From Blastococcus sp. TML/M2B (GTDB taxonomy: Bacteria > Actinomycetota > Actinomycetes > Mycobacteriales > Geodermatophilaceae), in the NCBI RefSeq assembly GCF_016612865.1, contig NZ_JAENZZ010000001.1:186001-250000 (forward strand): a stretch of DNA of 64,000 bases. The letters are read 5' to 3'. Under the pieces are notes generated by a model. The model saw only the letters and a list, made by a program, of their open reading frames with translations. It did not search any database and was not told where the DNA came from. Shown piece by piece: positions 1 to 11,212 of this stretch (within the stretch, counting starts at the first letter, position 1; every line of letters starts with the position of its first letter). Made by a program: the position numbers and the translations under genes.

Positions 1-989
1 AGCAGGACGCCCACGACGGCGACCGGCAGCAGCCGCACGGCGATCCGCCGCAGCGGTGGGTGCAGGACGAGCAGCCCCGCGCCGACGACGACCGCCGACG
101 CCCAGGTGGAGAACTGCCCGGCGGCCAGCGCACCGGCCAGCAGGGGCAGCGCGGCGAGGACCGTCTCGCGCCGGCCCACCAGCCCCCGCGCGGCCAGCCC
201 GACCAGCAGCGCCAGCGCGATGACCACGTAGTCGCCGGTGGCGATCGAGGAGGCGAGCGTCGTCGTCCCGCGTTCGGTCAGCTCCACCGGGTCGAGGTTC
301 GGGTCCATCCAGTTCGTCTCCAGGACGGCGAGGACGGGCCGGAACTGCAGCGTCTGGAGGACCGCGATCACCCCGATGACGGCCGCCGTCCGGATCACCA
401 GCCGCGCCAGCCGGAGCAGCTGGTCGCCGGTCCGGATCGTGACCCGCACGAGGACGAGCAGGCCGACCAGCTTGACGACGGGGAGCAGGGCGGCGAGGTC
501 GCTCCCCGTCGGGACGGTGCCCCGCAGCAGCAGCCAGGCCACCGGCCAGAGCGTCGAGAAGAGCACGAAGACCAGGAGGGGGAGGTCCAGGGGGCCGAAC
601 CGGAACCGCACCTCGTCGCCCCGGACGAAGCGCAGGTAGGCGCCCAGCACGGCGCCGGCGACCAGGAGCGCGAAGAGCGCCTCGTTCGGCCGCAGAAGCG
701 GGATCAGGCTGCCGCGCTCGATGCCGGCGACGAACGGCAGGGTGGCGACGTACACGTGGACGGCGGCCACCGGCCGCACGGCCACGCCGACGAGCAGGGC
801 CAGCGCCGCACCGGCCGCGACGGCCTCGAGCGGGCCGACGACCGCGCCGGCCGCGGTGACGGCCACGACCGCGCCGGCGGCCGGCGCGACCAGGGCGACC
901 GGGGAGCGACCGGGTGAGCGACCCGGCGACCGACCCGACGGCGGCCGGTGCGCGGTCGCGCCGGGAGGCGGCGTGCCGACGGCGGTCAC
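1..989 (-). CDS. O-antigen ligase/polymerase-like membrane protein (3' end outside window)
   Basis: This is a polytopic membrane protein of the O-antigen ligase / Wzy type, which would polymerise or transfer lipid-linked sugar repeats outside the membrane. The visible 329 residues start at a GTG whose first bases overlap the TGA of the MurJ-like gene (GTGA overlap). A Pro/Arg-rich N-terminus is followed by about seven hydrophobic segments, for example around FGPLDLPLLVFVLFSTLWPV and the segment after RETVLAALPLLAG. The reading frame runs off the left edge without a stop, so the catalytic periplasmic loop cannot be judged. It is the last visible gene of a coupled minus-strand operon with a flippase and a Wzz-like protein, which supports a polymerase/ligase role; the exact reaction is inference. 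Confidence 0.7.
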   Translation of the reverse strand, partial: MTAVGTPPPGATAHRPPSGRSPGRSPGRSPVALVAPAAGAVVAVTAAGAVVGPLEAVAAGAALALLVGVAVRPVAAVHVYVATLPFVAGIERGSLIPLLRPNEALFALLVAGAVLGAYLRFVRGDEVRFRFGPLDLPLLVFVLFSTLWPVAWLLLRGTVPTGSDLAALLPVVKLVGLLVLVRVTIRTGDQLLRLARLVIRTAAVIGVIAVLQTLQFRPVLAVLETNWMDPNLDPVELTERGTTTLASSIATGDYVVIALALLVGLAARGLVGRRETVLAALPLLAGALAAGQFSTWASAVVVGAGLLVLHPPLRRIAVRLLPVAVVGVL

Positions 990-2596
990 GACGCCGCCCG
1001 CCGTCGGTTCAGCTCGGCCAGGCACACGGCGAAGACCGCCGTGGCGAGCAGCCCCGAGGCGCCGAGGACGGCCACGTCGCGGAGCGCCTCGCCGTCGTCC
1101 TGGCTGAGCAGCCGGCCGCCGGCGAGCACGGGCAGCATGGGCACCGCGGCGAGCACGACCGCCGCGAGGCCGCGGGCGTCGACCGCCGCCGCCGGACGCA
1201 CGAGGCGCCGCACGCGCGCGATCACCGTGGCGGCGGCCCCGGTGTCGGCGATCAGCACGGTCAGGGCCAGACCGAGCAGCCGGGGCGGCCCGGCGGGGAG
1301 GGTGAGCGCGGCACCGGCGCACACCGCGGTGAGCGCGAACGCCACGCACCCGGCGAGCTGCGGACCCCGGACGTCGAGGGAGGCGTACAGGGCCTGCCGC
1401 CCGATCTCGTGCATCCCGGCGGCCAGCTGGGCGACGGCGAGGACGGCGATGCAGGCCGCCAGCGCGCCGATGAGCGCGTTGTCCCACAGGTCGCCGGCGG
1501 CCAGCGTGCCCGCGACCGGGCGGGCGAACGCGACCAGGACGAGCAGCGCCGGCAGGCCGGCGACCACGCCGTACCGGATCGCCTGCCGCCAGGACGCGGC
1601 GTACCCGGACCGGTCACCGGCCGTGGCGGCGGCGGACATCCCGGGCATCACCGCGGTCGTGACCGCCCGGGCGCCCAGGGCCAGCGGCACCGCGTAGACG
1701 GCGAAGGCCATCTGGAACACCAGCGCGCCGCCCGGCATGCTCGCCGCGCAGACCACCAGGAGGAAGAAGGCCCCGGCCGGCAGCGCCGCGACGAGCACGG
1801 AGCCGCGCAGCCGCACGAGGACGGCCCGGATCTCGGGGTCCTCGCGCCAGCCCCGGGCCGGCCGCAGGGAGAGGCCGACCCGGTGGGCGCCGATCACCTG
1901 GAGGCCGGCGTGGGCGGCCACGGCGAGCGTGGCACCGGTGCCCATCAGCAGCACGACCCCGGAGGGGACGTCCCCGACCTCCGCCCCGCGCTGGTGGAGC
2001 AGGGCGACGGCGACCATCGTGGCCATCAGCCCGACGTTCTCGATCGCCGGGGCCGCGGCGGCGAGGGCGAAGCGCTGCCGCGCCTGCTGCGCGGCGGCCC
2101 CCAGCGCGGCCACGGTGTACAGCACCACCTGCGGCGTGACCAGCAGCAGCAGGACGGTGGCGATCACCTGCGCCCGTCCCCGGTCGGGGGCGGGCACGCC
2201 CAGGGTCAGCACGTACCCGAGCACCAGCGAGACCGGCACGAGCGCCAGCGCGATGGCGCCCGCGACGGTGACGAGCAACCCGCTGAGCCGGCGGACGTGG
2301 GCGGCGCACGCCTCGGGGCCCCGGTCGAGCGCCCGCACGACGGCCGGGACGACGACCAGGGCCAGGACCGGCCCGGCCACGACCGAGTAGGCCAGGTTGG
2401 GGACGCCGTTGGTGGTCAGGAACGTGTTGGCGAGGAATGTGGGGCCCAGCACGGCGCCGATCACCACGACCCGGAGCAGCCCGGTGGCGCGGCTGATCAG
2501 GGTCCAGGCGGCGACGGTGGCCGAGTTGCGCGCCACCGAGCGCGGCGACGCCCCCGGTGCGCCGCCCGTGCTGCGGGCCTCCTCCGCGGTGGTCAT
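986..2596 (-). CDS. MurJ/MviN-like polysaccharide flippase
   Basis: This 536-residue protein has the 12-14 hydrophobic segments of the MOP exporter superfamily. The N-terminus (SRATGLLRVVVIGAVLGPTF, then the motif NGVPNLAYSVV) matches the start of MviN/MurJ proteins, which flip lipid-linked sugars across the membrane. A conserved-looking block near residues 190-215 (GAAAQQARQRFALAAAAP, then IENVG) also fits. I chose the ATG at 2596 because it overlaps the TGA of the Wzz-like gene (ATGA); the open frame extends much further upstream, but that part lies over the neighbour. In this operon it most likely exports the polysaccharide repeat unit rather than lipid II, although a lipid II role cannot be excluded. 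Confidence 0.8.
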   Translation of the reverse strand: MTTAEEARSTGGAPGASPRSVARNSATVAAWTLISRATGLLRVVVIGAVLGPTFLANTFLTTNGVPNLAYSVVAGPVLALVVVPAVVRALDRGPEACAAHVRRLSGLLVTVAGAIALALVPVSLVLGYVLTLGVPAPDRGRAQVIATVLLLLVTPQVVLYTVAALGAAAQQARQRFALAAAAPAIENVGLMATMVAVALLHQRGAEVGDVPSGVVLLMGTGATLAVAAHAGLQVIGAHRVGLSLRPARGWREDPEIRAVLVRLRGSVLVAALPAGAFFLLVVCAASMPGGALVFQMAFAVYAVPLALGARAVTTAVMPGMSAAATAGDRSGYAASWRQAIRYGVVAGLPALLVLVAFARPVAGTLAAGDLWDNALIGALAACIAVLAVAQLAAGMHEIGRQALYASLDVRGPQLAGCVAFALTAVCAGAALTLPAGPPRLLGLALTVLIADTGAAATVIARVRRLVRPAAAVDARGLAAVVLAAVPMLPVLAGGRLLSQDDGEALRDVAVLGASGLLATAVFAVCLAELNRRRAAS

Positions 2597-3519
2597 GCCC
2601 GCTCGGTGTCCGGGCGGGTCATCCTGCGCGCCAGCCCGGCGACCAGGAGGGCGGCCACGAGGAGGCCGGTCACCGCGCCGGCCGCCGCGGCGACGGCCGG
2701 CCGGGGGCTCACCGGATCGCTGTCCACGTACGGCCCGGTGAGGACCGACGCCGCGGGGCCGGCGAGGTCGGCCAGCGCCAGCTCGTCCAGCCGCGTGCGC
2801 AGCCACTGCTCCCGGTCGGTCAGGGGCGCGAGGACGCCCTGCCGGTCCGCGACCCCCGGGGGAACGGCGGCGATCCGCTGGAGCACGTCGGTGAGCTGCA
2901 GGTTCAGGTAGTCCCGCACGTCGGCGCGGGTGTCGTTGGGGGCGACGTCGAGGTAGCTCGCGAGGACCGAGCCGAGCATGCCCTCCGCCCGGTCCGGGTC
3001 GGGGTCGGTCAGCTCGACGGAGATGACCTCGCTCTCGTCCACCACGCTCGCGCTGAGGGCGGCCGCGAGGTCCTCCACGGAGACGTCCCACTCGTCGGCC
3101 ACCGGGGTGAGGACGGCGCGGCTCTCCAGGGCCACCAGCTGGGTGCTGATGTTGCGGTCCTCGCGGAGGAAGCCGGTCGGCTGCTCCCGGGTCAGCGCGT
3201 AGAGGACCTCGGCCCGGGCGGCGTACTGCTCGGGCATCCGCGCGGCGACGAGGAAGCCGGTGACCGCGCCGAGGACGACCACTGCCAGGGCGAGCATCCC
3301 CAGCCGGGTCCACTGGCCGGCCGAGAGCTTCCGGCGGGCCGCCGGCTCGGGGGGAGCCGGCCGCCGCTGCGCCGAGCCGCCCCCGAGCGCGGACGACGCG
3401 GCGAGCAGCGGGGAGCCCCCACCGAACGCGGGCAGCCGGCCGACCAGCGCCGTCCGCCGGCCGTCGCCGTTGCTCCCGCCGCCCGCGGGGATCGGGTCGT
3501 CCGCACCGTGCTTGGTCAC
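2593..3519 (-). CDS. Wzz-like polysaccharide chain-length protein
   Basis: This 308-residue protein has the layout of Wzz-type co-polymerases: a polar N-terminus of about 85 residues, a first transmembrane helix (LGMLALAVVVLGAVTGFLVA), an extracellular alpha/beta domain of about 150 residues, and a second helix near the C-terminus (AVAAAAGAVTGLLVAALLVA). It lacks a C-terminal tyrosine-kinase domain, unlike the two other Wzz proteins in this window. The GTG start at 3519 overlaps the stop of the aminotransferase gene (GTGA). It should set the length of the polymer assembled by the neighbouring Wzy-like protein. Confidence 0.75.
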   Translation of the reverse strand: MTKHGADDPIPAGGGSNGDGRRTALVGRLPAFGGGSPLLAASSALGGGSAQRRPAPPEPAARRKLSAGQWTRLGMLALAVVVLGAVTGFLVAARMPEQYAARAEVLYALTREQPTGFLREDRNISTQLVALESRAVLTPVADEWDVSVEDLAAALSASVVDESEVISVELTDPDPDRAEGMLGSVLASYLDVAPNDTRADVRDYLNLQLTDVLQRIAAVPPGVADRQGVLAPLTDREQWLRTRLDELALADLAGPAASVLTGPYVDSDPVSPRPAVAAAAGAVTGLLVAALLVAGLARRMTRPDTERA

Positions 3520-4697
3520 CGGACCCCGCCCGGGACGGCGGCGAGGTCGCCCACGCCGGAGAGGACGTCGCACACCCGGTCCACCTGCGCGACGCTCATG
3601 GTCGGGAACATCGGGAGGGACAGGATCCGCCCGGCGGCCCGCTCCGCGACCGGGAGCGGCCCGTCCGCGAACTCGGCGAAAGCCGGCTGCAGGTGGCACG
3701 GCACCGGGTAGTGCAGCCCCCACCCGATCCCGGCGTCGTCCAGCGCGGCCGTGACCGCGGGGCGGTCGGCCACCTGCACGACGGCGAGGTGGTGCACCGA
3801 CTCGGCCCGCGGGTGCTGCTCCAGGAGCAACCCCTCCGGCAGCCGGTCGCGGTACCGCCGCCAGGCCGCCCGCCGCCGCTCGTTGTCCGCGTCCAGCCGG
3901 GCCAGCCGGACGCTCAGCGCGGCCCCCTGCAGGCTGTCCAGCCGGCTGTTGCGCCCGCGCAGCTCGTGCAGGTGCCGGCCGCCGTCGGACCGGCCGTGGT
4001 TGGCCAGCTGCCGGATCCGCCCCAGCAGCGCCGCGTCGTTGGACACGACCGCGCCGCCGTCACCCAGGGCGCCGAGGTTCTTGCCCGGGTAGAAGCTGAA
4101 CGCCGCCGCCGTCCCGACGCTGCCGGCCGGCCGGCCGCCGAACCGGGCCCCGTGCGCCTGGGCGGCGTCCTCGATCAGCGCCAGCCCGTGCCGCTCCGCG
4201 ATCCGGACCAGCCGGTCGACGTCGGCCATCTGGCCGAACAGGTGCACCGCCATCACCGCCGCCGTCCGCGGCCCCACGGCGGCGGCCACCGCGTCGGGAT
4301 CCACCTCGAGGGTCCCGGGGTCCACGTCGACGAAGCGGGGCCGCGCGCCCACCGCGCACACCGCCTCCGCCGTCGCGACAAAGGTGTTCGCGGGCACGAC
4401 CACCTCGTCGCCGCGCCCGATGCCCAGGGCCTGCAGGATCAGCTCCAGGGCGTCGGTGCCGTTGGCCACGCCTACGCAGCCGGTGCGCGCGCAGTAGTAG
4501 GCGAACTCCTGCTCGAAGACGGTCACCTCGGGACCGCCGACGAACCGGCCGTGGGCGAGCACCCGCTCCCAGTGCCGGTCGAGCTCCTCCCGCACCAGGG
4601 CCGCGCCCGCCGGCAGGTCGAGGAACGGGACGGGCGCGGGGACCGCGGCCAGGTGCAGTGCCCGTGCCGCCCGGGGCTTCTCACCGGCGACCGACAT
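3516..4697 (-). CDS. DegT/DnrJ/EryC1/StrS aminotransferase
   Basis: This 393-residue PLP enzyme belongs to the sugar aminotransferase family that aminates keto-sugar nucleotides. Family landmarks are visible: FVGGPEVTVFEQEFA near the N-terminus, GTDALELILQALG, the cofactor-contacting VVPANTFVATAEAV, ALIEDAAQAHGA, and the Schiff-base lysine in FSFYPGKNLGALGDGG. The ATG start lies 17 bases inside the end of the oxidoreductase gene. Pairing with the adjacent Gfo/Idh oxidoreductase resembles oxidation-then-amination pairs (WbpB/WbpE type) that make 3-amino sugars; the particular sugar is not deducible here. Confidence 0.88.
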   Translation of the reverse strand: MSVAGEKPRAARALHLAAVPAPVPFLDLPAGAALVREELDRHWERVLAHGRFVGGPEVTVFEQEFAYYCARTGCVGVANGTDALELILQALGIGRGDEVVVPANTFVATAEAVCAVGARPRFVDVDPGTLEVDPDAVAAAVGPRTAAVMAVHLFGQMADVDRLVRIAERHGLALIEDAAQAHGARFGGRPAGSVGTAAAFSFYPGKNLGALGDGGAVVSNDAALLGRIRQLANHGRSDGGRHLHELRGRNSRLDSLQGAALSVRLARLDADNERRRAAWRRYRDRLPEGLLLEQHPRAESVHHLAVVQVADRPAVTAALDDAGIGWGLHYPVPCHLQPAFAEFADGPLPVAERAAGRILSLPMFPTMSVAQVDRVCDVLSGVGDLAAVPGGVR

Positions 4698-5801
4698 GAC
4701 CGCTCCCCTCCGGGGTCGTCCGGCCGGTGGACGCGGCCGCGCCGGCGACGACGTCCAGACCGGCGACCCCCGACAGCTCGTCGGTCGCCGCGAGCACGCG
4801 GACGATCTCCAGACCCCGCTCGCCGGGCGTCGCCGGGACGGCGCCGGCGCGGACGCACTCGAGGAAGTGCTGGTCCTGCACCAGGAGCGGCTCCTGGAAC
4901 GGCACGTACGGGGAGACGATGTCGCCCGTGCGGTAGGTGACCGGCAGGGCGTGCGCCTGGGTGGCGGCGTCGATCTCCTCGACGTCCACCCCGATGTCGT
5001 AGATCCGGATCCGCTCGTTGTCCGACAGGTCGTCGTAGACGGCCATCTTGTGCTGGCCCACCACGGTCATCTGCCGGACCTTCTTCGGGGTCAGCCAGCT
5101 GACGTGCACGTAGGCGCGGGTCTGCGAGACCGGGAAGTCGAAGCGCAGGTAGGCGACGTCGGCGTGCTGCCGGCTGATGTGGCTGTGCGCCCACACCGTG
5201 GTGCAGGACGGCACCTCGTCGAGGATGAAGGAGACGATCGAGATGTCGTGCGGGGCGAGGTCCCAGATGACGTTGACGTCGCTCTGGTACCGCCCGAGGC
5301 TCAGCCGGGCGGTGTCGACGTACAGGATCTTGCCCAGCTCGCCGGACCGGACCAGGTCGCGCAGCTTCCAGACCGCGGCGTTGTACTCGAAGGTGTGCCC
5401 GACCATGAGGCGGGCGCCCTGCCGGGCCGCGGTCTTCACGAGCAGCTCCGCGTCCTCGACGGAGGTGGCCATCGGCTTCTCCACCAGGACGTGCTTGCCG
5501 GCCTCCAGCGCGCGCAGCGCGAGCGCCGCGTGCGTGGCGGGCGGCGTGGCGATGACGACGGCGTCGACGGTGTCCAGCACCTCGTCGAGGGAGGCCGCGC
5601 GCTTGGCGGTGGGGTAGTGGGCGGCCGCTTCGGCCAGCCGGGCGGGTCCGCCGTCCACGATGACGACGTCGACGCCGGGCGTGCTGCTGAGCACGCGGAC
5701 GTGCTTGGAGCCCCAGTAGCCGTAGCCGACGACGGCGATGCGATCGCGCCGTCGACCTCGGCGAGGGGAAGGCACGGACAACGGGTGCGCTGCTGAACTC
5801 A

Positions 5802-5802
<1 letters not shown>
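4681..5802 (-). CDS. Gfo/Idh/MocA family oxidoreductase
   Basis: This 373-residue NAD(P)-dependent sugar oxidoreductase has the Rossmann start IAVVGYGYWGSKHVRVL, the family motif HVLVEKPMATSVEDAE with its catalytic-site lysine-proline, and GHTFEYNAAVWKLRDLV and WDLAPHDISIV in the substrate-binding half. It probably oxidises a nucleotide sugar to the keto form used by the overlapping aminotransferase. The ATG at 5802 has a modest purine-rich leader (AGGACACC), and its A is also the last base of the upstream Pro-rich reading frame (TGATG). A homopolymer correction in that upstream gene would move its stop to about 5960, leaving an independent leader of about 160 bases here. Confidence 0.88.
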
Positions 5803-7787
<1,985 letters not shown>

Positions 7788-8085
7788 GTCCCGCTCCTCC
7801 CGAAGGCCGGGCTCCGGCCGGAGGTCACGTCGGCGACGCGGACATCCGGCACCCGGGCTGCCCGGAACCTCCGCCCCCCGCTACGTCCTGGCAACCCCCT
7901 GTGCGACCGGACAGCGGCGAGGCGCGACACGCTCGGCCCTGTCTCACCCACGGTGATCGTGCGGGGCGTAACACGTTCCAAAATGGCCGGTCGAGAGGGT
8001 TCCCGCGTCGCCGGCGGGTGCGAAGCGTCACCCAGCGTCCACCTTGTTGGCCGTCGCAGCGTCCCGGTGGTCGATACTCGGGAGC
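7788..8085. other. Divergent intergenic region
   Basis: About 300 bases separate the minus-strand Pro-rich gene from the plus-strand PAP2-like gene. It should contain promoters for both operons. I could not pick convincing -35/-10 pairs; GATACT at 8073-8078, just ahead of the PAP2 start, is a possible -10 element. No further gene is evident. Confidence 0.4.
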
Positions 8086-8664
8086 ATGGGGTGGGACACG
8101 GCGGTGCTGGAGACGATCGACGCCCATCGCGTCGACTGGCTCGACGACGTCGCGCGACGGCTCATGGACATCGGACAGCCCAAGGGGACCTATGTCCTCG
8201 CGTTCGTGCTGGCCCTGGGCTTCGCGCTGGTGTTCCGCGCCTGGGGGGCCGTCGTCGCCGCCCTGGTGTCGTCGGTGGTCGCCACCGGTGTCGCGGAGTG
8301 GGCCAAGGAGGTCATCGGCCGGGCCCGGCCTCCCGCCGGTCTGGCGCTCGTGCCGACGGACGGAACGGCCATGCCGTCGTCGATCGGGGCCCTCACCGCG
8401 GGTGCGGCCGTGCCGCTGATCCTGTGGGGGCTGCGCCGCGCCGACCTCGTCGGGCGGCTGCTCGCCGCCGTCCTCACGGCCGGCACCGTGCTGATCGGCC
8501 TCAGCATGGTCTACCTCGGTGCGCACTGGCTCAGCGACGTGCTCGCCGGCTGGGCGCTGGGCGGGGCGATCGGCTTCGTCGCCTTCCGGCTCGCCGCCTG
8601 GCGGCCGGCCCGGCGCGGGATCCGGCCGTCCGCGGCGACCGGAACGGACCGGCGGGATCCGTAA
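8086..8664 (+). CDS. PAP2-superfamily membrane protein with degenerate active site
   Basis: This 192-residue protein has five or six hydrophobic segments and the PAP2 phosphatase layout. Motif 1 is present (KEVIGRARP). Motif 2, normally PSGH, reads PSSI, so its histidine is absent. Motif 3 reads SMVYLGAHWLSD: the histidine and aspartate are kept but the arginine after serine is methionine. Family members dephosphorylate polyprenyl pyrophosphates or phosphatidic acid; with these changes activity is doubtful, or the protein may have another role. I chose the ATG at 8086 for its GGGAG ribosome site; an upstream start at 8044 is less likely. It begins a plus-strand group with the acetyltransferase and FAD genes. 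Confidence 0.75.
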   Translation: MGWDTAVLETIDAHRVDWLDDVARRLMDIGQPKGTYVLAFVLALGFALVFRAWGAVVAALVSSVVATGVAEWAKEVIGRARPPAGLALVPTDGTAMPSSIGALTAGAAVPLILWGLRRADLVGRLLAAVLTAGTVLIGLSMVYLGAHWLSDVLAGWALGGAIGFVAFRLAAWRPARRGIRPSAATGTDRRDP

Positions 8665-8784
8665 CGCGGGATTGGCGCGCGCGGAACGGGTCCCCGGTCC
8701 GCACATGCGACCTAGACTTCGCCCGCCGACGCCCCGATCCGGCCTGGAGCGGGGGAGCTCGGCGGCAGCGCCGGAGGAGGCCGC

Positions 8785-9492
8785 GTGACGTTCCGCGAAC
8801 AGGCGGTGTTCGACGTCTACGGCTGCGGTGGGCACGCGCAGGTCGTGATCGACGTCCTCCGTGCGCGGGGCCTCGACGTGCGGCGGCAGTTCAACGACGT
8901 CCCGGCCAACCAGCACCCGGCGAGCCGGAACGTGCACCCGGGCATCCGCATCGTCGGCCCGGACGCCTTTCCGGAGCTGGACGTGCCGCTGGTCCTTGCC
9001 GTCGGCATCAACGGTGAGCGCGCCGAGCTGGCGCAGGTGCTGCAGGCCACGTACGGCACGGCGGTGCACCCGTCGGCGCTGATCGCGCCGACCGCCCGGA
9101 TCGGTGAGGGCACGGTCGTCCTGCACGGGGCGATCGTGCAGCCGAACGCGACCCTCGGCCGGCACGTGCTGATCAACACGGGTGCGAGCGTCGACCACGA
9201 CTGCGTCGTCGAGGACTACGCCCACATCAGCCCGCAGGCGGCGCTGAGCGGGCACGTGACCGTCGGGGAGGGCACGCACATCGGGGTCGGCGCCGTGGTG
9301 ATCCCGAAGGTCCGGATCGGCCGCTGGTGCAAGATCGGCGCCGGCACCGTGGTCATCGAGGACCTGCCGGACCACGTGACGGCCGTGGGCAACCCGGCCC
9401 GGATCGTGCCCGACCGGAGTGGTGAGCGGCCCCCCGACCCGGACTTCGTCCGGTCCGGCGGCCGCCTGGCGAGTGGGCTGGGGGCCCGATGA
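8785..9492 (+). CDS. NeuD/PglD-family sugar O/N-acetyltransferase
   Basis: This 235-residue protein has the two-part build of the NeuD/PglD family. An N-terminal Rossmann-like domain contains the motif YGCGGHAQVVIDVL, and a C-terminal left-handed beta-helix is built of hexapeptide repeats (for example IGEGTVVLHGAIVQPNATLG and the catalytic-type histidines in VDHDC and ALSGHVTVGEGTHIG), ending in the family's VGNPARIV. Such enzymes acetylate amino or hydroxyl groups of nucleotide sugars with acetyl-CoA. GTG at 8785 follows GGAGGAGG. With the nearby 4,6-dehydratase and aminotransferase it fits the last step of a UDP-diacetylbacillosamine-like route. Confidence 0.85.
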   Translation: MTFREQAVFDVYGCGGHAQVVIDVLRARGLDVRRQFNDVPANQHPASRNVHPGIRIVGPDAFPELDVPLVLAVGINGERAELAQVLQATYGTAVHPSALIAPTARIGEGTVVLHGAIVQPNATLGRHVLINTGASVDHDCVVEDYAHISPQAALSGHVTVGEGTHIGVGAVVIPKVRIGRWCKIGAGTVVIEDLPDHVTAVGNPARIVPDRSGERPPDPDFVRSGGRLASGLGAR

Positions 9493-11150
9493 CGCAGGAC
9501 ACGCTGGACCGGCCGGTCGCCGACGACGCCGAGGATCTCGACGCGGTGGACCTGGCCTTCGTGGGCGCGGGCGCCTCCACGGCCTACGTGCTCATCGCGC
9601 TGCTCGCGGCGCTCGGCGAGAGCCCGCCGGAGGCCCCGGTGCGGATCGCCGTCGTGGAGCGGGCGCCCGACGCCTTCTCCGGCGTCGCCTACGGCAGCCG
9701 GGCCGCGCGCACCTCCCTGCTGATCACCCCGCTGCGCGACTTCCTCCCCCCGGGGGAGCTGCGGCGGTTCACCGGGTGGCTGGCGGAGAACAAGCACCGG
9801 GCCTTCGACGAGTTCCTCGCCGTGGACGGCGAGGTGTCGTCGCGGTGGTGGGCCCGCCACCGCGACGCCGTCGCGCGGGACGACTTCGACGACCTCTACC
9901 TGCCGCGCTACGTCTTCGGCACCTACCTCATGGAGCGCGCGTACGCCGCCATCGCCGCCGCGGAGGCGGCCGGGGTGGCCGCCACCGAGGTGATCCGGGA
10001 CGACGTCCTCGCCGCGCGTCCCGACGGTCCCGGGTACCGGCTCACCTGCGGCGGGGGGGAGATCCGCGCGCGGAACGTCGTGCTGGCGCTCGGCTGCTCC
10101 CCGGTCATGCCCCGCCTGCCCGGCGACGACGGCGCGACCGCCGCCGCCCTCGAGGACGACCCCTTCGGGCACGGGATGGACGTCGCGATGGCCCGGGTCG
10201 AGCAGGCGATCACCCGGCCCGGCATCGAGGACCGCCCGCCGCACGTCGTCCTCATCGGCGGCAACGCCGGCACCATGGACATGCTCTACCAGCTGCGCGA
10301 CTCGCCCGTCGTGGCCGAGCGCGCGGCCCGCATCACCGTGCTCTCCCCGCGCGGCGAGCTGCCGGAGCGGATCCGGGAGGCGCAGGGCCCGGTCGACTTC
10401 CGGCCGGAGCGCCTGCACGCGCTGAGTGACGCGGAGCCGGTGCGCGCGGCCGCCGTGTTCGAGGCGGCTCTGGAGGACCTCGCCCGCGGGAGGGCGGCCG
10501 GCCTCTCGGTCTGCGACACGCTCCGCCCCATCTCCGACGGCGTGGTCCGCGTGCTCCCGCGCCTGTCGCACGAGGAGGCGCTGGAGTTCGCGGGGCACTG
10601 GGGCGTCGAGCTCGGCCGGCACCAGCGCCGGGCGGGCTGGGAGTACCACGAGGTGGTCGAGGAGCTCGCCACGGCGGGCAGGCTGCAGGTCGTCGCCGGC
10701 AGCTTCACCGGCGTGCGCGGGGCCGGACGCGACGGGGTGCTGGTGGGGGTGCGGCGGGACGGCGTGGAGACCGTCCTCGACGACCCCGCCGACGCCGTCA
10801 TCAACTGCGGCGGCCCGGTCAAGCACGTGGCCGACGCGACGCCGTCGCTCGTCGCCGGCCTGATCGAGAGCGGGGTGTGCCGGCCCACCCGCCACGGCAG
10901 CGGCATCGTCGTCGACGAGACCCTGGCGGCCGCCCCCGGGATGTTCGTCATGGGCCCGCTGCTGGCCGGCAACGTGGTCAACGGCGGCCCGGTGTGGCAC
11001 ATGGAGCACTGCGGGCGGATCAGCAGCTTCGGCTCCGTGCTGGGCCGGGAGCTCGCCGGCACGCTGCTGGCGCCGCAGCGCCCGGCCGCGGTGGAGGGCT
11101 TCCCGCCACCCGAGCGGTTGGCCGCGGCGCAGGCGGTCTCCGCGTCCTAG
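9489..11150 (+). CDS. FAD/NAD(P)-binding protein
   Basis: This 553-residue flavoprotein begins with a dinucleotide-binding motif (LAFVGAGASTAYVLIALLAA). It has a second nucleotide-binding region near residue 255 (VVLIGGNAGTMDML), and a late FAD-type motif (GMFVMGPLLAGNVVNGG). The arrangement resembles the FAD-NAD(P)-binding family that includes ornithine-monooxygenase-like proteins and unassigned amine or sugar oxidases. Its substrate is unknown. It overlaps the acetyltransferase gene by ATGA, so it is probably co-translated and may oxidise a sugar or lipid intermediate of this locus; that role is inference. Confidence 0.7.
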   Translation: MTQDTLDRPVADDAEDLDAVDLAFVGAGASTAYVLIALLAALGESPPEAPVRIAVVERAPDAFSGVAYGSRAARTSLLITPLRDFLPPGELRRFTGWLAENKHRAFDEFLAVDGEVSSRWWARHRDAVARDDFDDLYLPRYVFGTYLMERAYAAIAAAEAAGVAATEVIRDDVLAARPDGPGYRLTCGGGEIRARNVVLALGCSPVMPRLPGDDGATAAALEDDPFGHGMDVAMARVEQAITRPGIEDRPPHVVLIGGNAGTMDMLYQLRDSPVVAERAARITVLSPRGELPERIREAQGPVDFRPERLHALSDAEPVRAAAVFEAALEDLARGRAAGLSVCDTLRPISDGVVRVLPRLSHEEALEFAGHWGVELGRHQRRAGWEYHEVVEELATAGRLQVVAGSFTGVRGAGRDGVLVGVRRDGVETVLDDPADAVINCGGPVKHVADATPSLVAGLIESGVCRPTRHGSGIVVDETLAAAPGMFVMGPLLAGNVVNGGPVWHMEHCGRISSFGSVLGRELAGTLLAPQRPAAVEGFPPPERLAAAQAVSAS

Positions 11151-11164
11151 GCGCGGCCACGCGA

Positions 11165-11204
11165 CCTCCCGACCCCGGCGCGCCCAGCGGCGGAGGTCGG
11201 GAGG
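11165..11204. terminator. Bidirectional terminator between convergent genes
   Basis: CCTCCCGACC at 11165-11174 pairs perfectly with GGTCGGGAGG at 11195-11204 across a 20-base loop. It lies in the 62 bases between the convergent FAD-protein and sugar-transferase genes. No clear T-run follows, as is common in high-GC actinobacteria. Confidence 0.65.
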
Positions 11205-11212
11205 GCCGGTGG

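Noticed and set aside
60..2911. Long plus-strand open frames (60-917 and 914-2911)
   Set aside because: They are Arg/Gly/Asp/Gln-rich with no domains and lie opposite well-defined membrane-protein genes; high GC creates such shadow frames.
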